64,000 nt of DNA, taken from NCBI GenBank assembly GCA_003996215.1, contig QJPP01003512.1, forward strand, positions 62,001-126,000. The letters run 5' to 3'. Positions within the stretch are counted from its first letter, which is position 1; each line of letters begins with the position of its first letter. The position numbers and the translations under genes are program-made. This document shows positions 1 to 10,899 of the stretch, one piece after another. The notes beneath the pieces were generated by a model that saw nothing but the letters and a program-made list of their open reading frames with translations, searched no databases and was not told the origin of the DNA. This DNA is from Jaltomata sinuosa. Taxonomy: Eukaryota; Streptophyta; Magnoliopsida; Solanales; Solanaceae.

Positions 1-3000
1 GTAAAATTTTTGCATTTTCTGCAACTATAGGTCACCACGGGCAGCGCCACAGGTATCATAGCTCACATGGCCCATGGGGTGCCCCATAGGAACCAAACAG
101 TGAGATTGTGCCAAGCTTGCCTCAGCCCGATGGGCAGTCATGATGGGCGTCGCAAGTACGAAGGCTCGTGGGAATCTGCCATCGGGTTCCCCCAGCCATT
201 CTTTCCCCCATCACCCCAGTTTCCCCGATGAGTTAGTCCACGGGCATCGTGGGTACGATGACTCGTGGGTGCAACCCATCGAATTGATCTAGGGATCCTC
301 CCCCCTGTCTGCCCTTCCCTCAATGGGCAACCCTACGAGCATCACAAGTGAGACAGGTTGTGGTAGCTCATCATCGGAATGGTCCAGTAGACCCCAACCA
401 AAGTACCCCCCATGCTCGACGTCTTGGCCGATGGGACATCGTGGGCACGACGCCCGTCAGGTAGCCTGTGAGGTGGCCCCTTTTCTTGTAGTTTCTTATT
501 TAAGTCTCAGGGGTATTTTAGTCATTATCCACCCTCTTAACTCCTAAGTGATGTCATTTTAGGCATTTCAAGGAGAGTTTTCACCCTTATTAGCCTATGT
601 CCCTTGTCATTCACCTCCCAAAAGGGAAAGAACTCTCTCAAGCTCAAGGTCTCAAGCTCCAAGTCCAAGTCTCCTAGTCTTTTCAATTTCAAGTGGGTTA
701 CCTTCAATCAAGGTATGTGGGTAATCAACAGTGGGTTCCTTCCACCGTTGTGCCCAAAACTCCTAAATTGTATTTTTGATTTCATGAATGTGAGGACTAC
801 TCTTAATTTATAAAGAGTACGTGGTGCATATATTTTTGAGAGACATAATAGTGGGTATGTGTGTAATTCCTTAGCATCACATCACTGCTAGTTGGGAGTA
901 ACAATTACAAAGGAATTTAAGTGACCCTATTTAGATTACTACTATTTGGCAAGTGGGTTATTTTAACCTTTTCTAAAATATAAAATACTAGGTGTAAATA
1001 GCAAGAAGACACTTCTACTTGGGCGTTTTCCAGAAATGAGAAGGCAACAAAGTACTCTATGCCTGGCACTATTTTTAAAAAGGGAATCTTGATGTGGTGG
1101 CAGCCTATAAGTAATTGTGCAAATGTCAAAAGATGCATAGATAGACATGGGTTAGTTGTGAATCTTATTTTAATCCTATTAGAGGAAGAACCTGCGAGTT
1201 GGATTTTTTTCTTTGGAAAACGCGGCAACAACTACTACTTTTGTTGATTTAATTTTGGGTGATGTGAAGAAGAGGAATCTTTATGGAGACATGAGATCTT
1301 CCCCAAGAAGAAATTTTCTTCCAAATCAAAGGTGGTAACAACCTTAAGGAATCTTCAAGAATTGATTTCAAAATTTAAAGTTAGGATTTGAACTCCAAGA
1401 GGTAAATCCTTTATCCTACTCTCGAATATGATTATGGATAAGTATTTGGGGTATTTAATTTGAATTTTTGGGCACTAGCTCTTGAAGTGGGTATTGAGGA
1501 ATTTTAGGGTTCTTGAAAAAGGGGAAATGATGAAATTATTGATAAAGGTAGAATTTTTGGAAATTCTACAAATTGGGTAAATTTGATATTGAATTTTGTA
1601 AGTTAGAAAAAGTAGAGAATTCTCTCTAAAAGAATTGGTAAGAAATTTAGTTAGTTGTGGGCATACATGAAGAACGCTAGAACGATTCGTTAAATGAACC
1701 TACGGGTTATTGATGGAATATATGCATATTATTTTTGTTGTTAATTGGTTTCCTATTGGATGGCGGAAGCTAATGGCCGAATATATAGAGGCTTCACCCG
1801 TGTATGTTAAGTTGTTGGGAGTTGTGATACTACGATTAGCTAGGAAGGTGCCAAAGATATGTAAGCTAAAACCTCTTTCGCTGTTAAGGCACAACCTTTA
1901 GTCATTATTTCTTCTAAAAAGTTAACATAGTCTACTCTATATATGTGAATAGAGCCTTCATTTTTCTACATACCAAACACATATTACATGCCTATCATGG
2001 CAAAAATACCTACATGCTCCTTCCATTTAAAATTACTTCTCTTCGCACTTCGTACATCTTTTTATTGAAGTCACCATATTCATATTACTCCTTCGAGTCA
2101 GGTTCTCATAATGTTTCACATGATCGTAAATGTATTTTACTCGAAATTACTGGAAGTTGTATGGTATATATGTAACGTGTTATAAATTAGGATAATCGTC
2201 CATATATAGTTGCACTGGCATATTTGATCACATAGCAGCATAAATATGAGATAAAATAAAGAGCTAGCACTTGAATAACTTGATATATTGTTTAAGGAAA
2301 TTAGTTGCTGAATAGAGATTACTACATGAGTAGTTAAATGATCCTTATCCTAATCTACTCGCCATAGGACTTTAAGGCATCACTTGATAAGTTACTCTTC
2401 GCGATGGGTGAGTATTCATAGGTTTTACTTGACACACTCGCACGATGTTATTCTGTGCACAGGATTGAGACCAGACCCTTATAGTGAGCCAAAATATTGT
2501 GGCATACCCGCCTTTGTGGCATTATTTATATTTGGAGTCAGCTGGAATGTCATGCACTAGTTTTCCCCTGACTCAAGCCAATACATGGAACATGTGTCCT
2601 GCGGGCAGACCCTTATAGTGAGCCCTCAAAGGGCGTACCTCATATTAGACCGCGATTATAGTTATATGAATAAAATTATAGCAATAAGTACTTGAGAAAT
2701 ATATGCCTTACACGTGACTTGGATCGCCTTCGATAGGCCATAACTTGATCACTTGTACTTGATATAGGCATAGGATATCACTTAGGCAAATATCTAAGTG
2801 GCTTATAATAAAGAGTAGCTTTGGGACACATACGTAAGCTAATAAGGTTATTTATATAATTCATACTAGAGTTCTCATAATCTTTTTCCCTAGTTGCTCG
2901 TTTCTAATACTTGAAGTATGATATGCCAATAAGACTAGCACATAGGTCATCATTTCATATTGTATATCTGTTACTTGTATGCTCATAGGTCCTTCATCTT

Positions 3001-3240
3001 GATATCTGATTCACATGAGCATCCATTCTTGTTTACTTGTTATTCTGTCTGCTTTACATACCAGTACATGTTTCATATGTACTGACATCCCTACATTTGG
3101 GGGATCTGCATTTTTGTAAATACAGGGTTAGGCATATAGGTTAGCAAACTCTATGTTAGGTACCCACTACCTATTCAGCAAAGCAGTTGGCAAGCTCCCA
3201 TAAATTGATGAATTATACACTTGAAAGTTTAAAGCTTTCA
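1..3240 (+). repeat. Decayed LTR related to the Tekay-C family (left end outside window)
   Basis: No coding frame survives. The order of landmarks matches the better preserved LTRs at 16194-18613 and 27476-30157. They are a GC-rich block with many imperfect CACGA/TCGTG and GGCCCAT motifs (about 35-460), a 'taagtctcaggggtatttt' leader at about 502-520, an AAG/GTATGT splice-donor-like site at 712/713, a long AT-rich stretch, and an inverted repeat CAGTACAT...ATGTACTG at 3062-3084. The right boundary is blurred because no clean LTR end or duplication is visible. A 19-bp phrase (cagacccttatagtgagcc) occurs twice, at about 2472 and 2606. This is an old copy: similarity to its relatives is patchy and short. 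Family membership is inferred from landmark order. Confidence 0.6.
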
Positions 3241-3754
3241 CTTGATCTTGTTACTTGCAAGTTTGAAATAATAAGTAAAGTATATATTGCTATAAAATTA
3301 AGAGAGAAAGTGAGATAGATTTAGAAGACTGTTGTATGAAAAATGCTGAAATGTAGGAGGTATTTAAAAGTAAAAATTGGTTAAAGTATAATTTTTTAAC
3401 ATTGAGGGTTACAAATAACATTTTTGGGGAGTAGGGATGTTTGGAGTCCATTTTGGCCAAACGACTATTTTGCCAAAATAGCCATCGGCCAAAATGACTC
3501 TTTTTGGTAGAGTAGGCTCATGTCTAATTTTAAAAAATAAATAAATAACCGGGTTGGTGCCTCAATGGACTGGCGTTCGATCCTCTAACTAGACCATTTT
3601 TCCCGGCTTCAAGGCCTAGATGGACCAGATAGTGGCACAGCCCTTCCTCATACTCAACTTATCAATCCTTATCCAGTACTATGCTGGTTCTTAATTGGGA
3701 CGTGCAAATTGAGTCGGGTTTGGGCTGACCCAACCCACTTGACATAATTACTTT
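3241..3754. other. Gene-free spacer with a nested inverted repeat
   Basis: No open frame or known element is recognised. Positions 3450-3495 form a two-part hairpin: outer arms ATTTTGGCC (3450-3458) and GGCCAAAAT (3487-3495), and inner arms CTATTTTG/CAAAATAG (3465-3481) around a single C. The rest is mixed-composition decayed repeat. Confidence 0.6.
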
Positions 3755-3952
3755 GTGATAACTCCGGAAGAGCTTGCTTCCTCCTCTAAAGAGTATCTCT
3801 CAAAGTCTAGTGATGAAGATGAAGATAGACACGACAGTGATAGAGATGTCGATGCACTGACCCTTATACCTTCTAGGGATCAATCATCTGCCTCGACTTC
3901 AGCTCCTCCATCTACCAAGGGTTTGGTGGCTCCAGTGTTTGAAACTTCTTAG
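3755..3952 (+). other. Short acidic, serine-rich open frame, 65 aa, unknown
   Basis: An uninterrupted frame of 65 codons with biased, protein-like composition. A run of D and E residues (DEDEDRHDSDRDVD, about residues 20-33) is followed by a Ser/Thr/Pro-rich tail. There is no recognisable domain, signal peptide or membrane segment. No promoter or neighbouring exon is apparent, and it lies in old repeat DNA next to the degenerate Tat-type element. It may be the remnant of a disordered segment of a retrotransposon protein or of a captured gene exon. I do not recognise it and do not claim it is expressed. Confidence 0.2.
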
Positions 3953-4859
3953 AATCAAATCTATTCTCAATAATTTTACAAAGTTTAATGAATATAACTG
4001 TGGGACTTTTAGTAACTATTTATTCATGATAATTTATTATTCATACTTCAACATTTTTCTCCTTTATTTTAGATGTTTTATTCTTTATGTATGAACTCAA
4101 TTGTTATGTTTTACTGTTCATGCATTTTATCAAATTTGATGCTTATGACTTAGCCTTGAAACCAGATCTTAGAAAGGCTTAGATACTAAATATCTTGAAA
4201 AAATAAGATATCTCAAACATTCAAGAATTAGCTCATTTGGATTTAAGTAATGATCGAGATATGTGACAATCAATTTTTTTAATCACGAAACTTTGTTTCT
4301 AGTCCATTTTGTTATTGTCCTACATCTTTTGACTCTATATGGTTCATAGTGTGTTCTCCTTTATACGACTTTATAAGTCAGGGCCTTTTTTAAAAAAATG
4401 GTGCTTAGAGTTAGGAAATCTCCTATTTATTTTTAGCACAATTTATCGGGGAGATTGGATCCTCTGATACTTAAGTATATCATTTTCAACATAGGACTAA
4501 ATGTAAGAGATATGAAAGATGACTTTTGTTCTAGCATCATAATTTTCATTCTTAGTACATATTATCAAGTTGTGCCCATATTGATATTATGTGTGGTCAA
4601 TCGACAACTTTTACAAAGTAAGTAATAAAAATAAACATTATCAGAAACTATATGTGTTTTGCTAATTCAAGTAGTCAAATGATAGCCACAATCCTTGGGA
4701 CTTGTTGTGCAGTCCCTAGTCCTTTGTTTAAAATGATATGGAGTTTTTACTCTTATTTTTATGGTAGTCCTAGTGATGTTGCATCGTCGGGTTCGTTTGA
4801 CCATTTTATTCACAAAGCTCTTTCCCTTGTGCTTAGTTTGCACTGATCTACCACTTCAC
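3953..4859. other. AT-rich gene-free stretch, probably 3' end of the Tat-type element
   Basis: No coding potential beyond chance frames. It lies immediately 3' (in element sense, minus strand) of the Tat-type integrase, so it may hold that element's 3' untranslated region and a decayed LTR. No LTR boundary can be placed. Confidence 0.4.
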
Positions 4860-5139
4860 CCTAAGTATTTGAGTTTGAGGTCATGAAGACTTAGACACTG
4901 AAGTTCATTTTTCCTGAAACTAATGATGGACACATGTCAAATTTCTAATATGCTTATTGCTATATCATTAAAAACTTATAAGAAAAACTCAGTTGGGAAA
5001 AAATACTAGTCGAAGGAAAAAAGAGTGTAGCGTGCATCATTTAGAATCCGAGTGTTTCACCATATTTTTATTCAGCAATGCTATTTCTTCAAGTGACTAA
5101 TGTTCCAGTTACTCTGTAACTAGTTGTCGTCCATGTTAG

Positions 5140-6110
5140 TTAGTTGATATGAATCTTTTCCGGCTATGTTAACCAATTTGCATGGACCATCCCAGTTTAG
5201 ATTCATTTTTCATGCATTCAGGTCCCTACTATTCATAGTTACTTTTCGAAGGTCTAAGTCTTCGACCTTGAAGTGTCTGAGTTTGGACCACCGATTGCAA
5301 TATCTTTCTATCTTTTGATTTTGAGTTGTCATTCGTACCAAAGCCAATTCTCAGTGCTCATCTAATAAATCCAAATGAGCCATCATTGCTTCACTTTTTT
5401 CAGCCTTGGTAATTCTTTCAAACCTATAACTTGGTTCTCCAACTTTTATCAATATCAAAGTTTTTAACTCATAAACTAGTGAGAAAGGAGTTTCGTCGGT
5501 GCTATATTTTATAGTGGTGCGATATGGCCAAAACACTATGGGTAACTCTTTGGTCTAATTTTCTTTGGCATCTTCTAATCTCTTTTTGAGACTGATCATC
5601 ACCATTTTATTGGTGGACTTAGCCTGACTGTTTGCATTTGAATGGCATGGAGATAAGGTAATCCTCTTAATTTTCAACCTTTTGAAGAAATTGGTCACTT
5701 AGATTCGATGAACTGGGGACCATTTTTGCACGCAAATTACTTTTGCATCCCAAAATGACATATTATATGATCCCAAATGAAGTTTATCACCTTGTGCTCG
5801 TGGATCTTCTAATAAGCTCCTGCTTTTACCCAATTAGAAAAATAATCTATCATAATCAATAAAAATTGTACCTACCCGGGAGTCGGGGGCAATGGTCTGA
5901 CAATGTCCATCCCTTATTTCATGAATGGCCAGGGAGTGATTACCAGATGCAAGAGTTCTCTCGGTTAATGAACTATTTGAGCATATTCTTTTGAATCTAT
6001 TGCACTTTTTAACTAATGCCTTTGAGTCTTGCTCCATTTGGGTCCAAAAATATCTCGCCCTTATTATCTTAAGGACTAGGGAATCGATCTCCAAATGATT
6101 GCTAAATACT
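5140..6110 (-). pseudogene. Tat-type integrase remnant
   Basis: Integrase inserts retrotransposon cDNA into host DNA. On the minus strand the order is: the tail of the zinc-binding region (ARYFWTQMEQD...LVKKCNRFKR, about 6090-5990), a core-domain piece (MDIV-type block near 5910), a NGPQF block near 5730, then WPYRTTIKYSTDETPFSLVYE (about 5530-5460), and a C-terminal piece with NWDGPCKLVNIAGKDSYQL (about 5200-5140). This matches Tat-clade integrases block by block. Stops and frame changes separate the blocks. The aspartate expected before NGPQF reads K, and the core glutamate position appears as K, so two of the three catalytic acids are lost. The enzyme cannot be functional. Confidence 0.8.
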
Positions 6111-6329
6111 TCTTCATTTATTTATCTCATTACATAGTCAGTGTCTCCTAGTCACAGATATCTTGCCACCAGTTCCAAATAGTTCTTCTATATAAATTTC
6201 CATTCACTAAGCAATATTTGGCAGCTTTCATCATGAGTGCTCGGGAAGTCTTGGAGTCCTTTGGTAATTTTCTATCTCTTAAGTATTTGAAGAAATCACT
6301 ATGCTAATTCAAAACCAGATTTGTTGAGT

Positions 6330-7130
6330 TAATTTCTCCACGGTTGAGTGCATCTATTGCAAAATGTAGCTAGTGTACCACAGAGCTATCAGTAGAATCA
6401 TTTGCCTGGGTCAATGATCTGAGGTTTGCCAAACCGTTTACCTCTGTGTTATCCTCTCTTAGTATCTGTACCATTGTTCACTTCTTAAATTCAAAGAGAG
6501 ATGCTTAAACTTTATTTAAGTATTTTATCATCCTATTATCTTTTGTTTCATAAATCTTGTGAACCTGATTTACTACCAATTGAGAGTCTGAGTTGATTTG
6601 AATGACATCAAAGCCTAGTCCCTAAGTTAACTCATTATGTGCTACAAGAACGACCTCATACTCTGCCTCATCGTGTGCTACATAGTTTATAGCTTGTCTT
6701 AATTTCTCCATTTGGGGTGATCAAGACTACCTTAAGTCCAGTGCCTTATACATTCAAGGCTCCTTTAGTATACAGAGTCCAGACATTGGACATGTTTCTA
6801 GAGACAATAATTTTCTCTTTCTCTACTTAAGAAGTCATTGTCGGACTGAAATCAGTAACGAAATCAGCTAAAACTTGAGACTTGATGGCAGTCCGAGGTT
6901 TATACTTTATATCAAACTCACTTATCTCCACAACCCATTTTTCCATTCTCCCTGATAGTTAGGGTTCATGTAAGACATTTTGTAAATGGCATGTCATTAT
7001 CAAGGCTATGGAGTGGCTATGGAAATATGACCTTAGCTTTCGAGTGTCTTTACAAGGGCTAAGGCAAACTTTTCAAAGTGCGAATATCAGGTTTCAATAC
7101 TTCATAAAGTTTTAATAATATAATTGATTT
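6330..7130 (-). pseudogene. Tat-type RNase H remnant and RT connection
   Basis: RNase H degrades the RNA strand of the RNA/DNA hybrid during retrotransposition. Minus-strand blocks include a basic KWVVEISEFDIKYKPRTAIK segment (about 6950-6890), then QVLADFVTDF, then VWTLYTKGALNV (about 6780-6740), then LITPNGE. In Tat elements the last block normally begins with a catalytic aspartate (YxDGA); here the acid is K. Further blocks around 6640-6560 resemble the DSQLVVNQV region. In-frame stops occur at several points. Placement between RT and integrase is as expected for this clade. Confidence 0.75.
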
Positions 7131-7698
7131 GGTAATGCATACTTTTTTCTTTTCTAACAAATATAACACTCACTGCTACCTCATTCATGAACAAGTAGAG
7201 AAGTAATTTTTCCTTGTCATGAGGTTTTTTTGAAAGTGAGGGGCTTGACAAGTATTACTTGAGTTCTCGTAAAGCTTGTTGACATTCTGGTGTCCATGTG
7301 AACTTGTTTTTGATTTTTAACAGTGTGAGAAATCGATGGCACCTTTTGAATGATCTCAAGATGAATCTATTAAGGGTTGATATGTGTCCATTAAGCCTTT
7401 GTAATACCTTCACACTATCGATAGGGGATATCTTTGATAACTTTGATCTTATCCGGATTTATCTTGATTCCTCTATTTGATAGAAGAATCCTAGGAATTT
7501 TCCTGATCCAAATTCAAAAGAAAATTTCTATGGGTTCAGTTTTATATTGTGCTTTCTTAGAATACGAAGGTCACTTATAGATGGCTCAAGTCATCTTTTG
7601 TATGCAGAGATTTGAAAAACATATCATCAATGTAAACTTCCATGGTCTTGCCGATTTATTTTTCAAATATCCTATTCACAAGACTCCATTAGGTTGCA
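7131..7698 (-). pseudogene. Tat-type reverse transcriptase, C-terminal half
   Basis: On the minus strand this begins immediately after the insertion point and reads LVNRIFEK, then IGKTMEVYIDDMFFKSLHTKDD. The YIDD box of the RT active site is therefore still intact near 7630. Further down are VKVLQRLNGHISTLNRFI and FTWTPECQQALRELK (about 7390-7260), typical of the thumb/connection segment of Tat-type RTs. Stop codons interrupt the frame. Together with 62928-63330 it makes up one RT gene cut in two by Athila-1. Confidence 0.85.
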
Positions 7699-9222
7699 TG
7701 ATATTCCCAAATTACACCTCAAAAAAAATGATAAACCAGTCGCTATTCAAATATAGAACCTAACAAAGGTTAGGGTCAATCCCACGAGGAATATAGTTTG
7801 ACCTAGGTCAACTGTGGTTATTTGTGCTCTTAGTTGTATTATTTCTAGAAAGAGGGGAATTATTTAACATGTAATATTTGCGGGTAGTAGTGTAACAAGT
7901 CATAGAGTATCAGTCAAATTATTGTATTCCCTATGAGTTCATAACGCAGTAAGGTGTTGTATTAGCAATCTATTCTGGTGCTCAACATGAAAGATCGGAA
8001 AGTTAAGTTCAACTAAATGGTTGGTCCCCTAGATAGAAAAATTTCACCATGCAACTTGGTCCGCCTATGTGTTTTTGCATTACTAACTCTTACCTTTGAT
8101 CCCAGATTAACTATTCCCAGACAAGGTCAAACTATTAGATGAGGGTTGATAGCCTCAAATATCTGTTGTATAATTCCTTTTCCCATTTGTTACTTCTTTG
8201 GTCCAACAAGTAAGAATAAGGCGAGTTCTAATATTTCAATCGTTAAAAAGCAATCAAAGCGAAGGGAAAAATAATACATGCATGAACACCATTCTAGAAT
8301 TACTTAGTACTTTGCCTACTTTGTTAATCAGTCATGGTTCCTACAATGCTAGTTGTGGATTTAGCTACTTGTGTTCATAATAAAACAATTAGATTCAGAT
8401 GAAGAAATCATAACTATAAGCTTACAAGTTTGAATAAAAGAAATATGAAATCTTGAATTATCAATAACACTTCAATTACCAAGAATCAAAAATTGAATTA
8501 ATCTCTCAAAAGTATGTCAAAACCAAGTCAACAATATTCCGTAAGGTCGAATAAATCAAGTAACATATAAAAGAAACCCTAAGGTAAGTATTATAGACTT
8601 AAAATTTGAATCCCAAATGAACTATAAAATCTGGAATCGGCACTTCCCACAGTCAACCCCATGGCCCATCGGAGTTTCCACAGCCCATTAGATTTTTTTC
8701 ACTTGTTGTCTCCATATTCTGCCTCGATCCCACTTCATTGGCCAATAGCCCATCAAAGTCTGCACGTCCCCTCAGAATTTGTTTTTGGCTAAGACCCTTT
8801 TAAGTAACTCATTCTATCTCTTTCTCATGGTCTGGCCTAAAGGCTCGCGGCAAGTCACATGGCTTATCACAGGCACTCGACGGTTATAATATATCTTTGC
8901 AATCTTCACTGGAGAATTCCCAAGATGGACCTGATGGCTTATGGAAAGTCCCAGGTCTTGTCACAAGTGGTTGTTGGGTGCATTTACTTTGTTCTTTTCC
9001 TCTGGTTCATTCCCATTCCCATTCCCACAGCCCCTAGGGCTTCTCACGGCCCGTGAGGAACTATTTTCATGCCAAATTCATCAGAACTCATCTCTTTTCT
9101 TGCCCGAAGTCATTTTCCCTACACATGTAGCAAACAAGCATCATATCTAACAAAACACACTTAAGAACTCCCAAAATCCTAAATTTTAAGCGTCAAAAGT
9201 ACCATGAAATCCTGATACATCA
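7699..9222 (-). repeat. Athila-1 3' LTR
   Basis: It is homologous along its length to 61349-62927. In element sense the order is a U3 with GGCCCAT/CACGG-type motif clusters (about 9060-8640), a TATA-like box near 8590, a leader with an intact donor-like CTT/GTAAGC near 8430, and an end CAAATTACACCTC block shared with Athila-2 LTRs. The outer boundary is fixed by the TTGCA duplication at 7694-7698. The inner boundary is followed by the polypurine tract (pyrimidine-rich on plus, 9223-9243). Confidence 0.9.
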
Positions 9223-10600
9223 ACACCCTCAACTTAGAATGTTTGCTTGCCATCAAGCACCCAACAAGACTCAACTAGGACACTTAGGAATCAATAGAAT
9301 TGAAAAAACCATGGCACATCCATAGTTAATACTTTGTCAATACACTCTATGATCATAGTCTACCCTTTTTTTTATTTCAGAACAAATTGTGCAAAATTTC
9401 AAGCATTTCTAGCTAACACTAAAAGATTAAAGAATGACATTGCGCTACTGACAGACAAACATACGTACACCAGCAAAAATCAACTTCATACATAGCAATC
9501 AGATAATGTTACCCTTGTGCCCTCACATAACAAAAAAATCCCCTCACACATATATGCAACGAAAAATGGGTTTGTATAATCAAAATGCGCTCACACTCAC
9601 AATTAAGTTCAAACAATGTATGCATAATACCATATGCTTTCCCTAGTTTTTTATGCCTCGGTCTTTGAACAGTTTTACTAGGATCACTATAGGACCTTAC
9701 TTGGTTTGTAACATAGGCTCAGGGATGGGTATGGTATATTTGAAAATAGTGACTAAGCCCTCCTTGACACTCTGCTATTTTTACTCCACTTTTCAGACCA
9801 ATATTTTCCTTCTAATCTCCTTTTATTTTTCCTTTTTTTATCATGCGGCGGGTGTGGCTATTATTTCTAACCCAACTTTCTCTTTTTTTCCTTTTCTTTT
9901 GTTTCTCTTTATTTTCTTTTCTTTTCTTTTCCTTTCTTTTAGCACCTGTCACACCCATTATTTCCCTTTTTATCACTAGTATGCTATTTTTATACCCATT
10001 CTTCTTCTCATTCACCTCTACAATAGCCACCCTCAACTTAGGTGATTTTCCTGAGTTGAGGTGCATAATGTCCAAGGAGGGACCTGGGCCAAAATACAAG
10101 TTCAAAGAATAATCGAGAAGGTGAATAGACTAATACAATAAAAGGGTATAATTTGGCTCAAAATCAGGGATCAAGGGGTGTCAACTTTAATTGGATGGCC
10201 ATTTTAGGCTAAGTGGACTGAATTCAAAAATGGCCTACAATCACTTCCTAAACAACTATCTTACAACCTAGGCAAGACTAACCGGGCAATTTCTGGATTG
10301 GACCACAAAGTAAGAATGATACTAATATACCTCACACGCACATGACACATGATTACATCACTAACTACTAGTTACTCAGTTGGCATACTAGATCAGCATA
10401 ATTATCACATTTGATATTCACAAAAAGTTTTAGAAGGGTCTAATTTTATTCACAAAATAGTTCAAAAACATGCATGTGCCAATTTATATCATGCCAAAGT
10501 CTTCCTAGCTACGTCTACCTAACACATCAAACAACCTAAACATGATGGTTCAATAGAAATAAAAGTCCTTGGGGAAAGAACATAGCAAGAAAACTACAAG
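9223..10600 (-). other. Athila-1 3' untranslated region with purine-rich tract
   Basis: No protein remnant. The plus strand shows a strong pyrimidine run (about 9815-9945), which is purine-rich in element sense. The same architecture is seen in Athila-2 at 40680-40880, about the same distance upstream of its 3' LTR. Several blocks next to it (for example the one beginning near 9650) are also shared with Athila-2 at 40900-41000. The segment adjoining 9223 contains the polypurine tract used to prime plus-strand DNA. Confidence 0.7.
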
Positions 10601-10604
10601 GACG

Positions 10605-10700
10605 TGGGTACATGGACCCCTTGGTTAGTCTCTCAAGCAGAGCCTGATTGAACATCGCGGCACAATGCGTGTAACTTGGTTACTCAAGATTTCACCAAGC
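10605..10700 (-). repeat. Third copy of the Athila bracket repeat (downstream of ORF3)
   Basis: In element sense this carries the degenerate motif also found twice upstream of ORF3 (14955-15125): an ACTTGGTTACTCAAG-type start, a GCACA/GCGTGT centre, an AGGCTCTGC block and a weak stem-loop (CTTG...CCAAG) at about 10618-10635. Athila-2 has the equivalent at 39900-39970. Confidence 0.6.
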
Positions 10701-10899
10701 TATACTCCAGACTGCCCCCAGCCCACCAAAAAGTCATGCATTATCCCTAATGCACAAAAAAATCAATGAGAGGGAGGAAAGAACATAACTGTGGTGCCTA
10801 GACCCTGGTGCCCAGTATAGTTAATGGGGCCGATGCGTCAGTACCCATAATACTCTCATCCACAATAGTTGCATTAGAAGCTCTCTCAATATTAACAAT

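Larger units (their letters stand above)
4860..7698 (-). mobile_element. Tat-type Ty3/gypsy element, 3' pol part (left of the Athila-1 insertion)
   Basis: Read on the minus strand, this segment runs RT C-terminal half, RT-RNase H connection, RNase H and integrase, in the usual order for Tat-clade plant gypsy elements. The reading is broken at 7698 by the LTR of Athila-1 and resumes at 62928, where the N-terminal half of the same RT is found. The flanking 5-mer TTGCA (7694-7698 and 62928-62932) is the duplication made by that insertion. The coding frames contain many stops and shifts, so the element is dead and older than everything nested in it. Its 3' LTR is not identified. Confidence 0.8.

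Noticed and set aside
9653..10112. Phe-rich and Lys-rich frames on both strands
   Set aside because: Produced by the C/T-rich tract of the Athila-1 3' region; low complexity on either strand.
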